DNA of 40,974 nt from Candidatus Omnitrophota bacterium (GCA_028718245.1 JAQUME010000004.1:1-40974), one strand, 5' to 3'. Counted from the stretch's first letter, positions 15,979-25,913 are shown. Notes: a model not told the origin generated them from the sequence alone. Made by a program: numbers and translations.

Positions 15979-17446
15979 TATCCAGAAAAAAGGCGGTGCT
16001 GCTTCGGCGGTGAAGATGAGCATACTGACGCTCGCCATCATGAATATTACTGCCGTAGTCAGTTTGCGCGGCCTGCCGGCAGAAGCCGAATACGGGCTTA
16101 GTTCGATTTTTTATTATATTTTTGCCGCGATATTTTTTCTGATCCCGGTTTCTATTGTCGCCGCGGAACTTGCTACGGGATGGCCGGAAAAGGGCGGGGT
16201 ATTCCGCTGGGTTGGCGAGGCTTTCGGGCCGCGCTGGGGTTTTGTGGCGATATTTTTATTGTGGATAGAATCGACGATCTGGTTTCCTACGGTATTAACA
16301 TTTGCCGCTGTTTCTCTGGCTTATACAGGCCCTAATCAGAGGTGGGATCAGATGCTCGCCTCTACCAATGTATATACAATCGTCGTCGTCCTCATGGTTT
16401 ATTGGGCGGCTACATTGTTTACATTGAGGGGCATAAAATCGGCCTCTAAGGTCGCCAAGTGGGGCGGGTTGGCAGGCACGATAATTCCCGGAGGGCTGCT
16501 GATCATCTTCGGCGCGATATATTTACTGCAGGGGAAACCGATACAGATGCCTTTGGGCTGGGGTAAGATGATCCCTGATTTTAGCCAGTTCAGCAACCTT
16601 GTATTAGCCGCAAGCATATTTTTGTTTTACGCCGGCATGGAGATGAATGCGGTCCACGTTAAAGAAGTGGATAATCCTTCGCGGAATTACCCCCTGGCCA
16701 TCCTTATCTCTTCGCTGGGAACAGTCGCCATATTTGTTTTAGGCACCTTAGCCATAGGGCTTATTATACCGAATAAACAAATAAATCTTGTGCAGAGTTT
16801 GCTTGTTTCCTATGATGACTTTTTGAGGGTCTTTGGGATGAATTGGCTCATACCTGTTTTTGGCCTGGCGCTTGGGTTTGGAGTGCTGGGAGGTGTTACG
16901 GTATGGGTGGCCGGTCCGTCGGCAGGCATGGCAGAAGTCGGCCGCGCCGGATACCTGCCGCTATTTTTTCAGAAGCTTAACAAGCATGGCATAGCAAGCC
17001 GCATTCTTATAGCGCAGGGCTTGATCGTCACGCTTCTGGCGGTGATGTTCGTTATATTGCCTTCGGTGCAGGCGGCTTATCAAATACTTAGCCAGCTGAC
17101 GGTTACTTTATACCTGATAATGTATCTTTTGATGTTTTCCGCCGCTATTTATTTACGTTACAGCCAGCCCAATACGCCGCGTCCTTACAAGGTCCCGGGT
17201 GGTAAGTTCGGTATGTGGATCTTCGGAGGGTGCGGATTGATAGGTTCGGTAACGGCGTTCATCTTGAGTTTTATCCCTCCGGGGCAGATTTCTGTCGGAA
17301 GCCCGGTGTTATATATGTCTATTTTGGTTGGGGCGAATTTATTCTTTCTGGCGATACCGCTGGTCATATACGCGTCACGCAAACCCCGGTGGAAAACGGC
17401 AGAAGGGGCCGCGGAGTTTACGTCATTTAAAAGCGGAAAATCATAA
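15968..17446 (+). CDS. gadC: Amino-acid antiporter of the glutamate/GABA (GadC-like) family
   Basis: I chose GTG 15968, which has AAGGAGG five bases upstream and gives 492 residues; the open frame reaches back into the glutaminase gene. It is a polytopic inner-membrane APC-superfamily transporter with about 12 hydrophobic helices. The opening helix [19 protein letters not shown] and the following [17 protein letters not shown] are typical of the glutamate:GABA antiporter branch. The C-terminus is short, so a long C-plug like that of E. coli GadC is not evident. Placed between glutaminase and glutamate decarboxylase, it would import glutamate or glutamine in exchange for GABA. Confidence 0.87.
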   Translation: MSNSIQKKGGAASAVKMSILTLAIMNITAVVSLRGLPAEAEYGLSSIFYYIFAAIFFLIPVSIVAAELATGWPEKGGVFRWVGEAFGPRWGFVAIFLLWIESTIWFPTVLTFAAVSLAYTGPNQRWDQMLASTNVYTIVVVLMVYWAATLFTLRGIKSASKVAKWGGLAGTIIPGGLLIIFGAIYLLQGKPIQMPLGWGKMIPDFSQFSNLVLAASIFLFYAGMEMNAVHVKEVDNPSRNYPLAILISSLGTVAIFVLGTLAIGLIIPNKQINLVQSLLVSYDDFLRVFGMNWLIPVFGLALGFGVLGGVTVWVAGPSAGMAEVGRAGYLPLFFQKLNKHGIASRILIAQGLIVTLLAVMFVILPSVQAAYQILSQLTVTLYLIMYLLMFSAAIYLRYSQPNTPRPYKVPGGKFGMWIFGGCGLIGSVTAFILSFIPPGQISVGSPVLYMSILVGANLFFLAIPLVIYASRKPRWKTAEGAAEFTSFKSGKS

Positions 17447-17472
17447 TCGGGATCAAAAGGGAGGGGGCAGCT

Positions 17473-18864
17473 ATGGCATTGCATGAAAGAAATAAGATCA
17501 AACCGAATATTGAGGATGACGTTTACGCGGCAGCTGATCTGTCGGTAAGCATACCTAAATACAAGTTTCCCGCAAAGGAAGAATTGCCCCGTAATGCCTA
17601 CGAGATCATCCATGACGAGTTGATGATGGACGGTAACGCGCGCCAGAACCTGGCAACATTCTGCCAAACGTGGCTTGATCCCGAGATCCATAAGATCATG
17701 GATGAATGCGTCGACAAAAATATGATCGATAAGGATGAGTATCCCCAGACAGCTGAAATTGAGGCGCGCTGCGTGCATATGCTGGCTGATCTGTGGAATT
17801 CACCGAATGCCGCCAATACCATGGGCTGTTCTACTACCGGCTCCAGTGAAGCCGCGATGCTGGGCGGCTTGGCAATGAAATGGCGCTGGCGCTCCAGGAT
17901 TAAGGCCAAGGGTAAGGCTGCAGATAAACCTAATCTGGTGATGGGCCCGGTGCAGGTGTGCTGGCACAAGTTTTGCCGTTACTGGGATGTCGAGATAAGA
18001 GAGATCCCCATGGGGGGAGAGCGTTTGATCATGACTCCCGAAGAAGCGGTAAAACGCTGCGATGAAAACACCATTGGCGTTGTGCCGACCTTAGGTGTTA
18101 CTTATACAGGCCAGTATGAACCGGTAAAAGAGGTAGCGGATGCCCTGGATGCTCTTCAGAAAAAAACCGGATTGGATATCCCGATTCATGTGGATGGAGC
18201 AAGCGGCGGATTTCTGGCGCCTTTTGTCGATCCTAAATTTGTCTGGGATTTCAGGATACCGCGCGTCCAATCCATTAACGCGTCCGGCCATAAATTCGGC
18301 CTGGCTCCTTTAGGGGTCGGTTGGGTGATCTGGCGCGACAAGTCAGACCTGCCGGAGGAGCTTATTTTTAAGGTGAACTATCTCGGCGGGGATATGCCGA
18401 CCTTCGCGCTGAATTTTTCCCGACCCGGAGGCCAGATTGTGTCGCAATATTACAACTTTTTACGTTTGGGTAAAGAGGGCTACCGTAAGATACACCAGGC
18501 ATGTTATGACACTGCTTTATATTTGTCTCAAGAAATAGAGAAAATGGGTATTTTCAAGATTCTGTATAACGGCAAGGGAGGAATTCCAGCTCTTTGTTGG
18601 TCGCTGAAGGAGGGCATTAATCCGGGTTTTACCCTTTATGATCTTTCTGATCGCCTGCGAAGCCGCGGATGGCAGGTGGCCGCGTATTCAATGCCGCCTA
18701 AACGCGAAGATCTTATCGTCCAAAGGGTGCTGGTGCGCCATGGGTTCAGCCGCGATATGGGCGATTTGCTCATAGGCGATATAAAGAGGTGCATAGAATA
18801 TTTTAAAAATAATCCTGTTGCTAAACCGCTGACGCAGCAGGAAGCCGGTGGATACAAGCACTGA
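17473..18864 (+). CDS. gadB: Glutamate decarboxylase
   Basis: A 463-residue PLP-dependent enzyme that converts glutamate to GABA and CO2, consuming a proton. The PLP lysine is K274 in NASGHKFG, and the upstream HVDGASGGF block binds the cofactor; the length is very close to E. coli GadB (466). The start follows GGGAGGGGG. The C-terminus ends GGYKH with a terminal histidine. In E. coli a penultimate histidine closes the active site at neutral pH, so the same control is possible here. It ends the glutaminase-antiporter-decarboxylase operon. A degraded sequence scrap lies between it and the next gene. Confidence 0.95.
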   Translation: MALHERNKIKPNIEDDVYAAADLSVSIPKYKFPAKEELPRNAYEIIHDELMMDGNARQNLATFCQTWLDPEIHKIMDECVDKNMIDKDEYPQTAEIEARCVHMLADLWNSPNAANTMGCSTTGSSEAAMLGGLAMKWRWRSRIKAKGKAADKPNLVMGPVQVCWHKFCRYWDVEIREIPMGGERLIMTPEEAVKRCDENTIGVVPTLGVTYTGQYEPVKEVADALDALQKKTGLDIPIHVDGASGGFLAPFVDPKFVWDFRIPRVQSINASGHKFGLAPLGVGWVIWRDKSDLPEELIFKVNYLGGDMPTFALNFSRPGGQIVSQYYNFLRLGKEGYRKIHQACYDTALYLSQEIEKMGIFKILYNGKGGIPALCWSLKEGINPGFTLYDLSDRLRSRGWQVAAYSMPPKREDLIVQRVLVRHGFSRDMGDLLIGDIKRCIEYFKNNPVAKPLTQQEAGGYKH

Positions 18865-18959
18865 CATTCGTATTTAAAGACGCGGATGAAGGAGAGATCA
18901 GGAAACTTGCTAGTGAGCATAGTTACCCTGGCGCTGTTTCGGGTGAATCGAGAAAGTAC
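18865..18959 (+). pseudogene. Chimeric remnant of the DUF4410/DUF3313 gene pair
   Basis: Two pieces of the 11.2-11.3 kb region reappear here joined together. Codons for EGEIRKLASE match EGDIRKLASE near the end of the DUF4410-like gene. They run straight into AGTGAGCATAGTTACCCTGG, found also in the signal-peptide region of the DUF3313 gene. The bases between the two pieces are missing. It reads as a duplicated and deleted fragment with no start of its own. Confidence 0.6.
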
Positions 18960-19406
18960 ATGCAAATAAAGATCTTCTTGTCCGCTTTATTTTTCCCCAT
19001 CTTGCTTGTCTCGTTGATCTTTTCCCCCGGGTATTGCGGATCAGCCGATAAAGCATACGAACAATTAAAATTGGAGTTAGAAAGTGAAGGGGTATCCGGT
19101 GAATTTATTCAGGCCACAGGGAACTCTGTAAAGAGGATGATCGCCTCCGGAGGGCCGACAGCCGACATAAAAAAAGTTTTATTGGATCTATGGAGCGAAA
19201 AAGTAACCGGGAGGGCATTGAAAAACGCGGTGGCTGCCGTGGCTGAGCTGGTTGCAAGCGGAGATAATGTTTTAGAGGCCGGTAAGATCGCCTCCGGCGC
19301 GGCGCATAAAGCAGAGGCCGAAGGCCTAAGCGGATTTGGAGTGGGGATGAGGGTTAAAAAGGCGGTCCAGGAGAGAAAAGCGTATTTAAAGAGCCTCAAA
19401 AAATGA
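18960..19406 (+). CDS. Small exported helical protein of unknown function
   Basis: A 148-residue precursor. The N-terminus is a good signal peptide (MQIKIFLSALFFPILL through GYCGSA). The mature part is predicted by eye to be mostly helical, alanine- and lysine-rich, with no motif I recognise, and ends in a basic tail (KAYLKSLKK). The ribosome site is weak. The stop overlaps the start of the RhlA-like gene (ATGATGA), so the two are probably translated together. Secreted or periplasmic location is supported; the role is unknown. Confidence 0.65.
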   Translation: MQIKIFLSALFFPILLVSLIFSPGYCGSADKAYEQLKLELESEGVSGEFIQATGNSVKRMIASGGPTADIKKVLLDLWSEKVTGRALKNAVAAVAELVASGDNVLEAGKIASGAAHKAEAEGLSGFGVGMRVKKAVQERKAYLKSLKK

Positions 19407-20287
19407 TGAAGCCTAACGCGTCAAAATTTACAAAATATTCGAGCAGCGGATCGGCGATCGTAAAAGGGGTTATCGAGCTGGGGAGGTTCTCTATCCCCTA
19501 CCGGATCTACGAGAGCGAAGGCCCGCATATTATATGCCTTAACGGCGTGCAGCAGTCTATGGCAATGTGGCATACTGTTGTGGAGCGTTATTCCCCGCAT
19601 TACCGGATAGTGCTTTTTGATTTTCCTAATCAGGGCAGGGGCAAGGTGCTTTCAGGGCCGACGCTACTTACGCTGGATGAGCAGGTGGGTATTTTACGCG
19701 AGGTGATCAAAGCCACCGGCACAAATAACGGCGTTTCATTATGCTCTGCTTCATGGGGAGGGATAATCGCCATGGCCTTTGCCGCGCGCTATCCCGGCCA
19801 GGCAAAGCAATTATGCCTGGCAAGCCTGGGGACAAAAGCCAATGAGAAGATGGTTGAGACCATCAAGAAAGGCCTGGCAGCCGACCCGGACAACAGGCAG
19901 AAAATGGCCGATATATTAATAGATAGTTTTGGCCAGAACCTTCCCAAAGGTATTAAGGATAAGATCGTCAAACAGTTCCATTCGATGAGCCGGGAGAACC
20001 TGAATGCTTTTTATGAGCATGGGCTGGCAGTGGTGTCGGCAAAGAAGATAGGCGACCTGATCAAGCTTTCAGATATCAGGGAAAAGACATTTTTGATCTA
20101 CGGGGAAAAAGACACGATCATTGACCTTGAGGATGTCAAATTCCTTGCTTCTCAGATCCCTGATTGTCAGGTCCGGATCATAAAAGGCGCGGGGCATTTT
20201 CTGCACCTGGAGAAGGTAGATATCCTGGGTATCTACGCGGATATTTTTCCGATACCGCCTCCTCCGCCACCGGCAAGGTCAAGTTAA
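19403..20287 (+). CDS. RhlA-like alpha/beta hydrolase (possible hydroxyacyl-lipid synthase)
   Basis: A 294-residue alpha/beta hydrolase. The nucleophile elbow is S115-A-S117-W-G119, without the usual first glycine. The same SASWGG is a mark of RhlA, which joins two 3-hydroxyacyl chains to make the lipid part of rhamnolipids. Other RhlA-like blocks are NGVQQSMAMWHT, VLFDFPNQG, and the late GAGHFLHLE with the catalytic histidine. The C-terminus ends in a proline run (PPPPPPARSS). No rhamnosyltransferase gene is nearby, so the product could be a free hydroxyacyl lipid or something else. Hydrolase fold is firm; RhlA-like activity is moderate. Confidence 0.72.
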   Translation: MMKPNASKFTKYSSSGSAIVKGVIELGRFSIPYRIYESEGPHIICLNGVQQSMAMWHTVVERYSPHYRIVLFDFPNQGRGKVLSGPTLLTLDEQVGILREVIKATGTNNGVSLCSASWGGIIAMAFAARYPGQAKQLCLASLGTKANEKMVETIKKGLAADPDNRQKMADILIDSFGQNLPKGIKDKIVKQFHSMSRENLNAFYEHGLAVVSAKKIGDLIKLSDIREKTFLIYGEKDTIIDLEDVKFLASQIPDCQVRIIKGAGHFLHLEKVDILGIYADIFPIPPPPPPARSS

Positions 20288-20302
20288 AAACTGGGTATTA
20301 AA

Positions 20303-20956
20303 ATGGATAAGCTTACGCCTGTAAGTATCAGGGGTTTTCTTCCCCGGGATAGAGAGGATCTGCGCCGCATCAGCTGCCAGACCGCTTTCCCCGGCATCAA
20401 ACCGGGAGAAGTTTTTTCAGATAACGAAGTTCTGGCCGATGCCCTCACCATATATTTCACCGATCATGAGCCCCAGTCCTGTTTTGTCGCCGTTACCGAT
20501 AACCGGGTAGTCGGATACATTATCGGCACAAAAGATGCCTCCGCGATGGAGCATATAAACGGTAAAAATATTTTTCCCCGCCTGATCCGGAAGGCCCTGC
20601 GCAGAGGGGTTTTCCTGAATATAAGCAACCTGAAATTCATTTTTTATTGCCTGAGGAGCGCCTGCAGGGGTGAATTTTTTATGCCTGATTTTTCAAAGAA
20701 ATTCCCCGCGATGCTCCATATCAATATTGAGTCCGGCTACAGGCAGGCCGGGCTCGGCGCACGGCTGATCAAAACCTACGAAGCGTACTTAAGAGAGCAG
20801 GGAGTTAGCGGAGTGCATTTTGGCACCCTTTCGGAAGAGGCGAAGGGGTTTTTTCTTAAAATGGGCTTTACGATCCTTGCGCAGGGCAGGAGAAGTTACC
20901 TTAAGCCGTATTTAGGAAAAGAGGTGAATTTTTATGTCTTTGGCAAGCAGTTCTAA
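20303..20956 (+). CDS. GNAT-family N-acetyltransferase
   Basis: A 217-residue acetyltransferase. The acetyl-CoA binding motif A is recognisable as GYRQAGLGARLIKTYEAYL, following the strand MLHINIES, and motif B as the late FFLKMGFTIL. The first 40 residues (VSIRGFLPRDREDLRRI) are a standard GNAT opening. The insert of about 50 residues between the halves is longer than in small GNAT proteins. The substrate cannot be told. It is 15 bp after the RhlA-like gene and overlaps the DUF2062 gene by 23 bp, so the three are likely co-transcribed and may act on an envelope lipid or its precursor. Confidence 0.8.
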   Translation: MDKLTPVSIRGFLPRDREDLRRISCQTAFPGIKPGEVFSDNEVLADALTIYFTDHEPQSCFVAVTDNRVVGYIIGTKDASAMEHINGKNIFPRLIRKALRRGVFLNISNLKFIFYCLRSACRGEFFMPDFSKKFPAMLHINIESGYRQAGLGARLIKTYEAYLREQGVSGVHFGTLSEEAKGFFLKMGFTILAQGRRSYLKPYLGKEVNFYVFGKQF

Positions 20957-21413
20957 AGGGAAGCTGACCCTGAAGGAGCGCTTCTTACGGCTTTTGAGGC
21001 TTAATAGCTCGCCTTATGAGATAGCGCTGGGGGTGGCGATCGGAGTATTTATCGCTATATTGCCGGTCTACGGCCTTCATACGATCATGGTCATTATTGC
21101 GGCGTTATTGATCAAGCGGGTTAATAAGATCGCTATTCTTTTAGGCACCAATATTTCCACAACTATCACCTTTCCTTTTATTACCTGGGCAGGGTATAAC
21201 ATAGGCAGGCTGCTTATTAACAATGATTATCCGCCCCTTCAATGGCAGATGTTTAAACATTTTTCTTATAAGACATTACTCGGCCTTTACTATCCCCTGT
21301 TCATCGGCAGTTTGTTCCTGGCTTTGGCGCTGGCAGTGATATTTTACTGTCTTACCTTCTGGTTTTGCGCGATGCGAAAGAAGGCGGCTGAGAGTAAATT
21401 ACCGGTATCATAA
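20934..21413 (+). CDS. DUF2062 family membrane protein
   Basis: A 159-residue inner-membrane protein starting inside the end of the acetyltransferase gene, with a GAGGTG site upstream. Family features are SPYEIALGVAIGVFIAILPVYG, then a short helix and GTNISTTITFPFITWAGYNIG, then a long hydrophobic C-terminal helix. DUF2062 proteins have 3-4 membrane segments and unknown function, and often occur beside lipid or glycan modification genes. The neighbours here (RhlA-like hydrolase, acetyltransferase) agree with that. Confidence 0.82.
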   Translation: MSLASSSKGKLTLKERFLRLLRLNSSPYEIALGVAIGVFIAILPVYGLHTIMVIIAALLIKRVNKIAILLGTNISTTITFPFITWAGYNIGRLLINNDYPPLQWQMFKHFSYKTLLGLYYPLFIGSLFLALALAVIFYCLTFWFCAMRKKAAESKLPVS

Positions 21414-21477
21414 AGATACATCTTTGGATTGACTAAGCGGGTATCGGGATATACAATAAACGAGGAGAAGGAATAAT

Positions 21478-22536
21478 ATGACTAATATAGACATTTTGTT
21501 GCGCACCCTGGTGATCAAGAAATCATCCGACCTGCATTTCCAGGCAGGCTCACCGCCTATTTTCCGCGTCAACGGAGAATTGTCTTTTTCTGACCTAAGC
21601 CCTTTATCCTCCAAAGATATAGAGAAATACCTCTTTTCTATTATGACGAAAGAGCAGAAGGAAGAATTCGATAAGAGTCACCATTTCGATTTCTCTTATT
21701 CCGTGCCGGGGATAGCGCGTTTCAGGGTAAATGTTTATCAACAGCGTGGATGCGCAGGCGCGGTGATGCGCTGCATTCCTTTTGAGATCCCTACCATGGA
21801 TGAGCTGGGATTACCGCCGGTTGTCAAAGAGCTGGCGACAAAACCGAACGGCTTGATCTTAGTTACCGGGCCGACCGGCAGCGGAAAATCCAGCACCTTA
21901 GCGGCGATAATCGGGTATATAAACAACAGCATTAAAGGCCATATCGTAACCATAGAAGATCCTCTGGAATTTATTCATCAGAATAAACTCTGCGAAATAA
22001 ACCAAAGGGAGGTGGGGATAGATACCGATTCCTTTGCCGCCGCCCTCAGGGATGTATTGAGGGAGGATCCCAATGTCATCCTGGTCGGCGAGATGCGGGA
22101 CCTGGAGACGATTTCCAATGCCATTACCGCCGCTGAAACCGGGCACCTGGTATTTGCCACCCTGCATACAAACGACGCGGTACAGACAGTGGACAGGATG
22201 ATCGATGTTTTCCCATCCCACCAGCAGCCTCAGATCCGCACCCAGTTGGCCTCTACTTTAAGAGCGGTCATTGCCCAGAAATTGCTGCGCAAGAAGGATG
22301 GTTCCGGCCGGATCGCTGCCTTTGAGATAATGGTGGCTAACTCCGCGATAAAACATCTGATCAAAGAAGGGCACACTAATCAGATATATACCGCCATTCA
22401 GACCGGCCGCCAGGAGGGGATGCAGGCCATGGAGCAATCCCTGAAGAATCTTTGCCAGGCCGGAGTGATTTCCGCAGAAGAAGCGACGCATAATGCTAAT
22501 GACCCTAAAGCTTTTGAGCTGGCTCTCAAGAGTTAA
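21478..22536 (+). CDS. pilT: Type IV pilus retraction ATPase
   Basis: A 352-residue hexameric secretion ATPase of the PilT family that depolymerises type IV pili for twitching motility. The Walker A loop is GPTGSGKS at 131-138, followed by the Asp box (EDPLEFIH), Walker B (VILVGEMRD) and the His box (FATLHTND). The C-terminal NSAIKHLIKEG corresponds to the AIRNLIRE motif that marks retraction rather than assembly ATPases. No other pilus genes lie in the window. A receiver gene follows 24 bp later, so pilus retraction may be linked to the signalling genes downstream. Confidence 0.94.
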   Translation: MTNIDILLRTLVIKKSSDLHFQAGSPPIFRVNGELSFSDLSPLSSKDIEKYLFSIMTKEQKEEFDKSHHFDFSYSVPGIARFRVNVYQQRGCAGAVMRCIPFEIPTMDELGLPPVVKELATKPNGLILVTGPTGSGKSSTLAAIIGYINNSIKGHIVTIEDPLEFIHQNKLCEINQREVGIDTDSFAAALRDVLREDPNVILVGEMRDLETISNAITAAETGHLVFATLHTNDAVQTVDRMIDVFPSHQQPQIRTQLASTLRAVIAQKLLRKKDGSGRIAAFEIMVANSAIKHLIKEGHTNQIYTAIQTGRQEGMQAMEQSLKNLCQAGVISAEEATHNANDPKAFELALKS

Positions 22537-22560
22537 GCAAAACGAAAAAGGAGGATATTT

Positions 22561-22938
22561 ATGGCGAAGATCTTAGTCGTGGATGATGATCCAAAAGAGC
22601 TCGAGCTCTATCAGGATATTTTATTGAGCCAGGGATTTGAAGTTTTGACCGCCGGCAATGGGGAAGACGGCCTGAAGCTGGCTATCGCAAATACCCCCGA
22701 CCTGATACTTCTGGATGTGATGATGCCGAAGAAAGATGGCGGCAAGGTGTCCCAGGACCTCTTGAGGAATGATAAGACCAAAGATATACCGGTAATATAT
22801 CTCACCAGCATAATCACCGAGGAGGAGGTCAAGGCCCAGCACGGAGTAGTTTCCGGAAGGTTTATTATCTCTAAATCCTCTAACCGGGCAGAGCTTGTCC
22901 AAAGAATAAATGAGGTTCTTTCTTCCGGCGGTAAATAG
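22561..22938 (+). CDS. Single-domain response regulator (receiver)
   Basis: A 125-residue CheY-like receiver with no output domain. The acidic pocket is DDD at 8-10, the phosphoacceptor is D52 in LILLDVMMP, the switch threonine is in YLTS, and the conserved lysine is in FIISKSS. The loop around 95-105 is slightly different from the usual sequence. An AGGAGG site precedes it. It lies between PilT and a sensor kinase gene, which suggests that it is phosphorylated by that kinase and acts by protein contact. Confidence 0.9.
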   Translation: MAKILVVDDDPKELELYQDILLSQGFEVLTAGNGEDGLKLAIANTPDLILLDVMMPKKDGGKVSQDLLRNDKTKDIPVIYLTSIITEEEVKAQHGVVSGRFIISKSSNRAELVQRINEVLSSGGK

Positions 22939-22962
22939 CCCGGAGGAGGCGATACGAAAAGC

Positions 22963-24663
22963 ATGAGAGTACAAACTAAAATAATATTTTTGCTTCTTTC
23001 AATCGTTTTGGTATTTGCCTCTTCGGTCCTTTTGCAGAGGGCCTTTGAGAAGCAAAGGCTGGTCGCCTTATTCTCCAATGAACAAAAACAGATGCAGCTG
23101 GTTTTTGAAAAAATAGTTGAGCTTAAGGGCGAAACGCTGAATACCCTGGCTTATGATTATACTCACTGGGATGAGATGGCCGGTTTCCTGGCCAGCAGGG
23201 ATAAAACCTGGGCGGCTGAAAATATCAATACCGCGCTGCCCGCTTTCAATGCGAATGTAATATGGATATACGGGCTGGACGGTTCCTTTATTTACTCCGT
23301 AGATGATCTTAAAGGTCGCGGCCTTAAAGAGCCGCTTTTCCCCAAGGATATGATAAGCAGGCTTTTTGCCAACGGGCCTTTCTGTCATTTTTATATCGAT
23401 ACCCCAAAAGGTATTCTTGAGGTCCGCGGCGCCAGCATTCATCCGAGCAAAGATGTGGAGAGGAAGACCCCTTCGCAAGGCTATTTTCTGGCCGGCCGGC
23501 TCTGGGATAAGGGTTATATCGATGAAATTGCCAGGTTATGCGGTTGCAATATAATCATTACCCCGCTCTCGGGAAAGAAAGAATTTTCCGTTATCTCAAA
23601 TCCCCAAAAAGGGACCATTACCTTTACCCGGGTCCTTATGGGGCCGGATGCAAAACCGGCATTTGAAATAACCGTCTGGAAGGAATCCCAGCTGATCAAG
23701 GATTTTAACCTCGGTTATAAGAACTTCTTCTTTATAATGACGGCCTTCCTGGGGATATTTTTGATCATTTTCATAGCTTTGCTGGCCAGGTGGGTCAAGG
23801 TCCCGCTTCAGTTAATTTCCGGAGCTTTAAAGAACGAAAATATTGAATGCGCGGCTGCGCTGCAAAAAGACCGGACTGAATTCGGCGACATCACCCGTGT
23901 AATCAACCGGTTCTTCGAGCAGAAGCGCGAGCTTGAGAACGCGAAACTCCAGGCAGATGCCGCCAACCGAGCAAAATCCGAATTTTTAGCCAATATGTCC
24001 CATGAGCTAAGGACGCCCCTTAACGCCATCATTGGTTTTGCCGAGGTGCTGCAGGACCAGTATTTCGGCCAATTAAATGAAAAGCAGCGGAAATACGTTG
24101 ATAACATTAATACCAGCGGCAGGCATCTTTTAGGCCTGATCAACGATATATTGGACCTCTCTAAAGTAGAAGCCGGGAAAATGGAGCTTGAGCCGGAAAA
24201 GCTTTCTTTAAAAAAAGATGTACTTGAGCCTTCCCTTGTCCTGCTCCAGGAGAAGTGCCTCAAGCACAATATACGTTTGTCTTTGGATGTCGCGCCCCAG
24301 GCGGATATTGACATATCGGCCGATCCCAAGAAGCTTAAGCAGATAATGTTCAATCTCTTGAGCAATGCCGCGAAGTTCACCCCGGACGGCGGCGGGGTTG
24401 AGGTAAACGCAAAACGCTCCGCGGCGGATTTTATTGAGATCTCCGTAAAAGATACCGGTATCGGCATTAAACCTGAAGATCTTTCAAAGCTCTTTCAGAC
24501 CTTCAGCCAGATAGAATCTACCCTTACCAAGACCGTTGAAGGCACAGGCTTAGGGCTTGCTTTAACCAAAAAACTGGTTGAGCTGCACGGAGGGAAGATC
24601 CGGGTGGAGAGTGAATTCGGCAAGGGCTCCAGGTTTATATTTACGATACCCGTTAAATCATAG
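22963..24663 (+). CDS. Membrane sensor histidine kinase with CHASE4-like sensor domain
   Basis: A 566-residue inner-membrane kinase. The layout is TM1 (about 6-24), a periplasmic domain of the CHASE4 type with the mark [11 protein letters not shown]2 (about 255-275), a short HAMP-like linker, a coiled segment, HisKA with phosphoacceptor H347 in [10 protein letters not shown], and HATPase with [17 protein letters not shown] and GTGLGLAL. There is no attached receiver, so it must phosphorylate separate proteins. One receiver gene precedes it and three follow, which fits. The ligand sensed is unknown. Confidence 0.93.
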   Translation: MRVQTKIIFLLLSIVLVFASSVLLQRAFEKQRLVALFSNEQKQMQLVFEKIVELKGETLNTLAYDYTHWDEMAGFLASRDKTWAAENINTALPAFNANVIWIYGLDGSFIYSVDDLKGRGLKEPLFPKDMISRLFANGPFCHFYIDTPKGILEVRGASIHPSKDVERKTPSQGYFLAGRLWDKGYIDEIARLCGCNIIITPLSGKKEFSVISNPQKGTITFTRVLMGPDAKPAFEITVWKESQLIKDFNLGYKNFFFIMTAFLGIFLIIFIALLARWVKVPLQLISGALKNENIECAAALQKDRTEFGDITRVINRFFEQKRELENAKLQADAANRAKSEFLANMSHELRTPLNAIIGFAEVLQDQYFGQLNEKQRKYVDNINTSGRHLLGLINDILDLSKVEAGKMELEPEKLSLKKDVLEPSLVLLQEKCLKHNIRLSLDVAPQADIDISADPKKLKQIMFNLLSNAAKFTPDGGGVEVNAKRSAADFIEISVKDTGIGIKPEDLSKLFQTFSQIESTLTKTVEGTGLGLALTKKLVELHGGKIRVESEFGKGSRFIFTIPVKS

Positions 24664-24667
24664 CGCT

Positions 24668-25039
24668 ATGGCCAAAAAAATATTGATTGTGGATGATAAT
24701 GAGAATAACCGGTTATTGTTGTCGGATATCCTGCAATACCGGGGTTATGAAATCCTGGAGGCTGATGGCGGAGCAAAGGGCATAAGCATGGCAGGACAGC
24801 TCAAACCGGATCTGATCCTTTTAGACATGCAGATGCCGGGGATTGATGGGTTCAGCGCGGCAAAAATGCTCAAAAGCGATCCCTTGACCAAAGATATAAA
24901 GGTGATCGTGGTAACCAGCTTCGCCATGAAAGGGGACAGGGAGAGGATCATCGCTCTGGGCGTAGATGATTATGTGGCAAAACCGATAGATACCCGGCAA
25001 TTCCCCGTTCTGGTGGAAAAACATATTGGGCCGGCTTGA
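24668..25039 (+). CDS. Single-domain response regulator (receiver)
   Basis: A 123-residue receiver. I start it at ATG 24668, four bases after the kinase stop; the open frame extends back inside the kinase gene without receiver sequence. Phosphoacceptor D53 is in LILLDMQMPG, the acidic pair is D9-D10, the switch residue is in VVTSFA, and the lysine is in YVAKPID. MAKKILIVDDNENNRLLL resembles the DivK branch of receivers. Tight coupling to the kinase gene suggests that it is the main partner. Confidence 0.92.
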   Translation: MAKKILIVDDNENNRLLLSDILQYRGYEILEADGGAKGISMAGQLKPDLILLDMQMPGIDGFSAAKMLKSDPLTKDIKVIVVTSFAMKGDRERIIALGVDDYVAKPIDTRQFPVLVEKHIGPA

Positions 25040-25048
25040 GAGGTGAAA

Positions 25049-25495
25049 ATGGGAAAAGCAAAGATTTTAGTCGTTGATGATAACGAAAAGAATGTCGAGC
25101 TCCTGGAGGCGATTTTACAGGCGGCAGATTTTGAGGTCTTGAAGGCCTATAATGGAAAGCAGGCAATAGAGATGGCCGAAACGGAACGGCCGGATCTGCT
25201 CCTGCTGGACATTATGATGCCGGAGTTAGACGGTTTTCAGGTATGTGAGATATTAAGGAAGGATCCCCGGAATGCCGGCCTGCCTGTTATTATGGTTACC
25301 GCCAAAGACAAAGAGAGCGATATCGTCGGATCCCTGGAAAGGGGTGCTGATGATTATGTTGTTAAACCGGTCGATAAAAAAGCGCTGCTGGTAAAAATAG
25401 GGGATATGCTGGCTAAGGCAAATAAAAACAACCTTCCCAGCCAGTTATATTCCAGGAAGCTGGAGCCGCAGCAGCCCGATAAGCATGATGAATAA
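25049..25495 (+). CDS. Single-domain response regulator with short C-terminal tail
   Basis: A 148-residue receiver; ATG 25049 is preferred because the AGAGG site fits it better than the GTG at 25043. Phosphoacceptor D54 is in LLLLDIMMPEL, the acidic pair is D10-D11, the switch threonine is in IMVTAKD, and the lysine is in YVVKPVD. After the receiver comes a polar tail of about 25 residues (KLEPQQPDKHDE) with no known domain, which may be a docking segment. It is nine bases after the preceding receiver gene. Confidence 0.9.
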   Translation: MGKAKILVVDDNEKNVELLEAILQAADFEVLKAYNGKQAIEMAETERPDLLLLDIMMPELDGFQVCEILRKDPRNAGLPVIMVTAKDKESDIVGSLERGADDYVVKPVDKKALLVKIGDMLAKANKNNLPSQLYSRKLEPQQPDKHDE

Positions 25496-25541
25496 GCTAA
25501 AAAGGACTCGGACTAATTCTGGGAGTTGAGAAAGATATCGG

Positions 25542-25913
25542 ATGGAGCTAAAGAAAAAGATCCTCATTGTCGATGACGAGGTGGATTTCCTGGAGGTCAT
25601 CAAGACCAGGTTCCTGGCGAATAACTACCAGGTGATCACCGCCTCAACCGGAGAAGAGGCGCTGCAAAAGTTTGACAAAGAAAACCCAAACGCCCTTCTT
25701 TTAGATATTATGATGCCCGGTTTAGACGGCTTATCGGTATTGGAGAAGATCCGCAGCAAAAATAAGCATATCCCCGTATTTATCACTACCGCTTTTTCCA
25801 GCGAGGAAAGATTCAGGACAGCCAACAAACTCAATGCCACGGGCTTTATCCTGAAGACCGACAATTTGAAGGAGCAGGTGGCTAATATTACGGAAGCAGC
25901 TTTCAGGATATAA
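25542..25913 (+). CDS. Single-domain response regulator (receiver)
   Basis: A 123-residue receiver, the fourth in the cluster. The acidic pair is D11-D12, the phosphoacceptor is D55 in ALLLDIMMPG, the switch threonine is in FITTAFSSEE, and the lysine is in FILKTDN. The gap of 46 bp before it is larger than between the other receiver genes, so it may have its own start of transcription. It has no output domain and probably acts by binding a target protein. Confidence 0.88.
   Translation: MELKKKILIVDDEVDFLEVIKTRFLANNYQVITASTGEEALQKFDKENPNALLLDIMMPGLDGLSVLEKIRSKNKHIPVFITTAFSSEERFRTANKLNATGFILKTDNLKEQVANITEAAFRI

Noticed and set aside
24578-24667. N-terminal extension of the second receiver
   Set aside because: It lies inside the kinase HATPase domain and encodes no receiver sequence; ATG 24668 starts the conserved fold.
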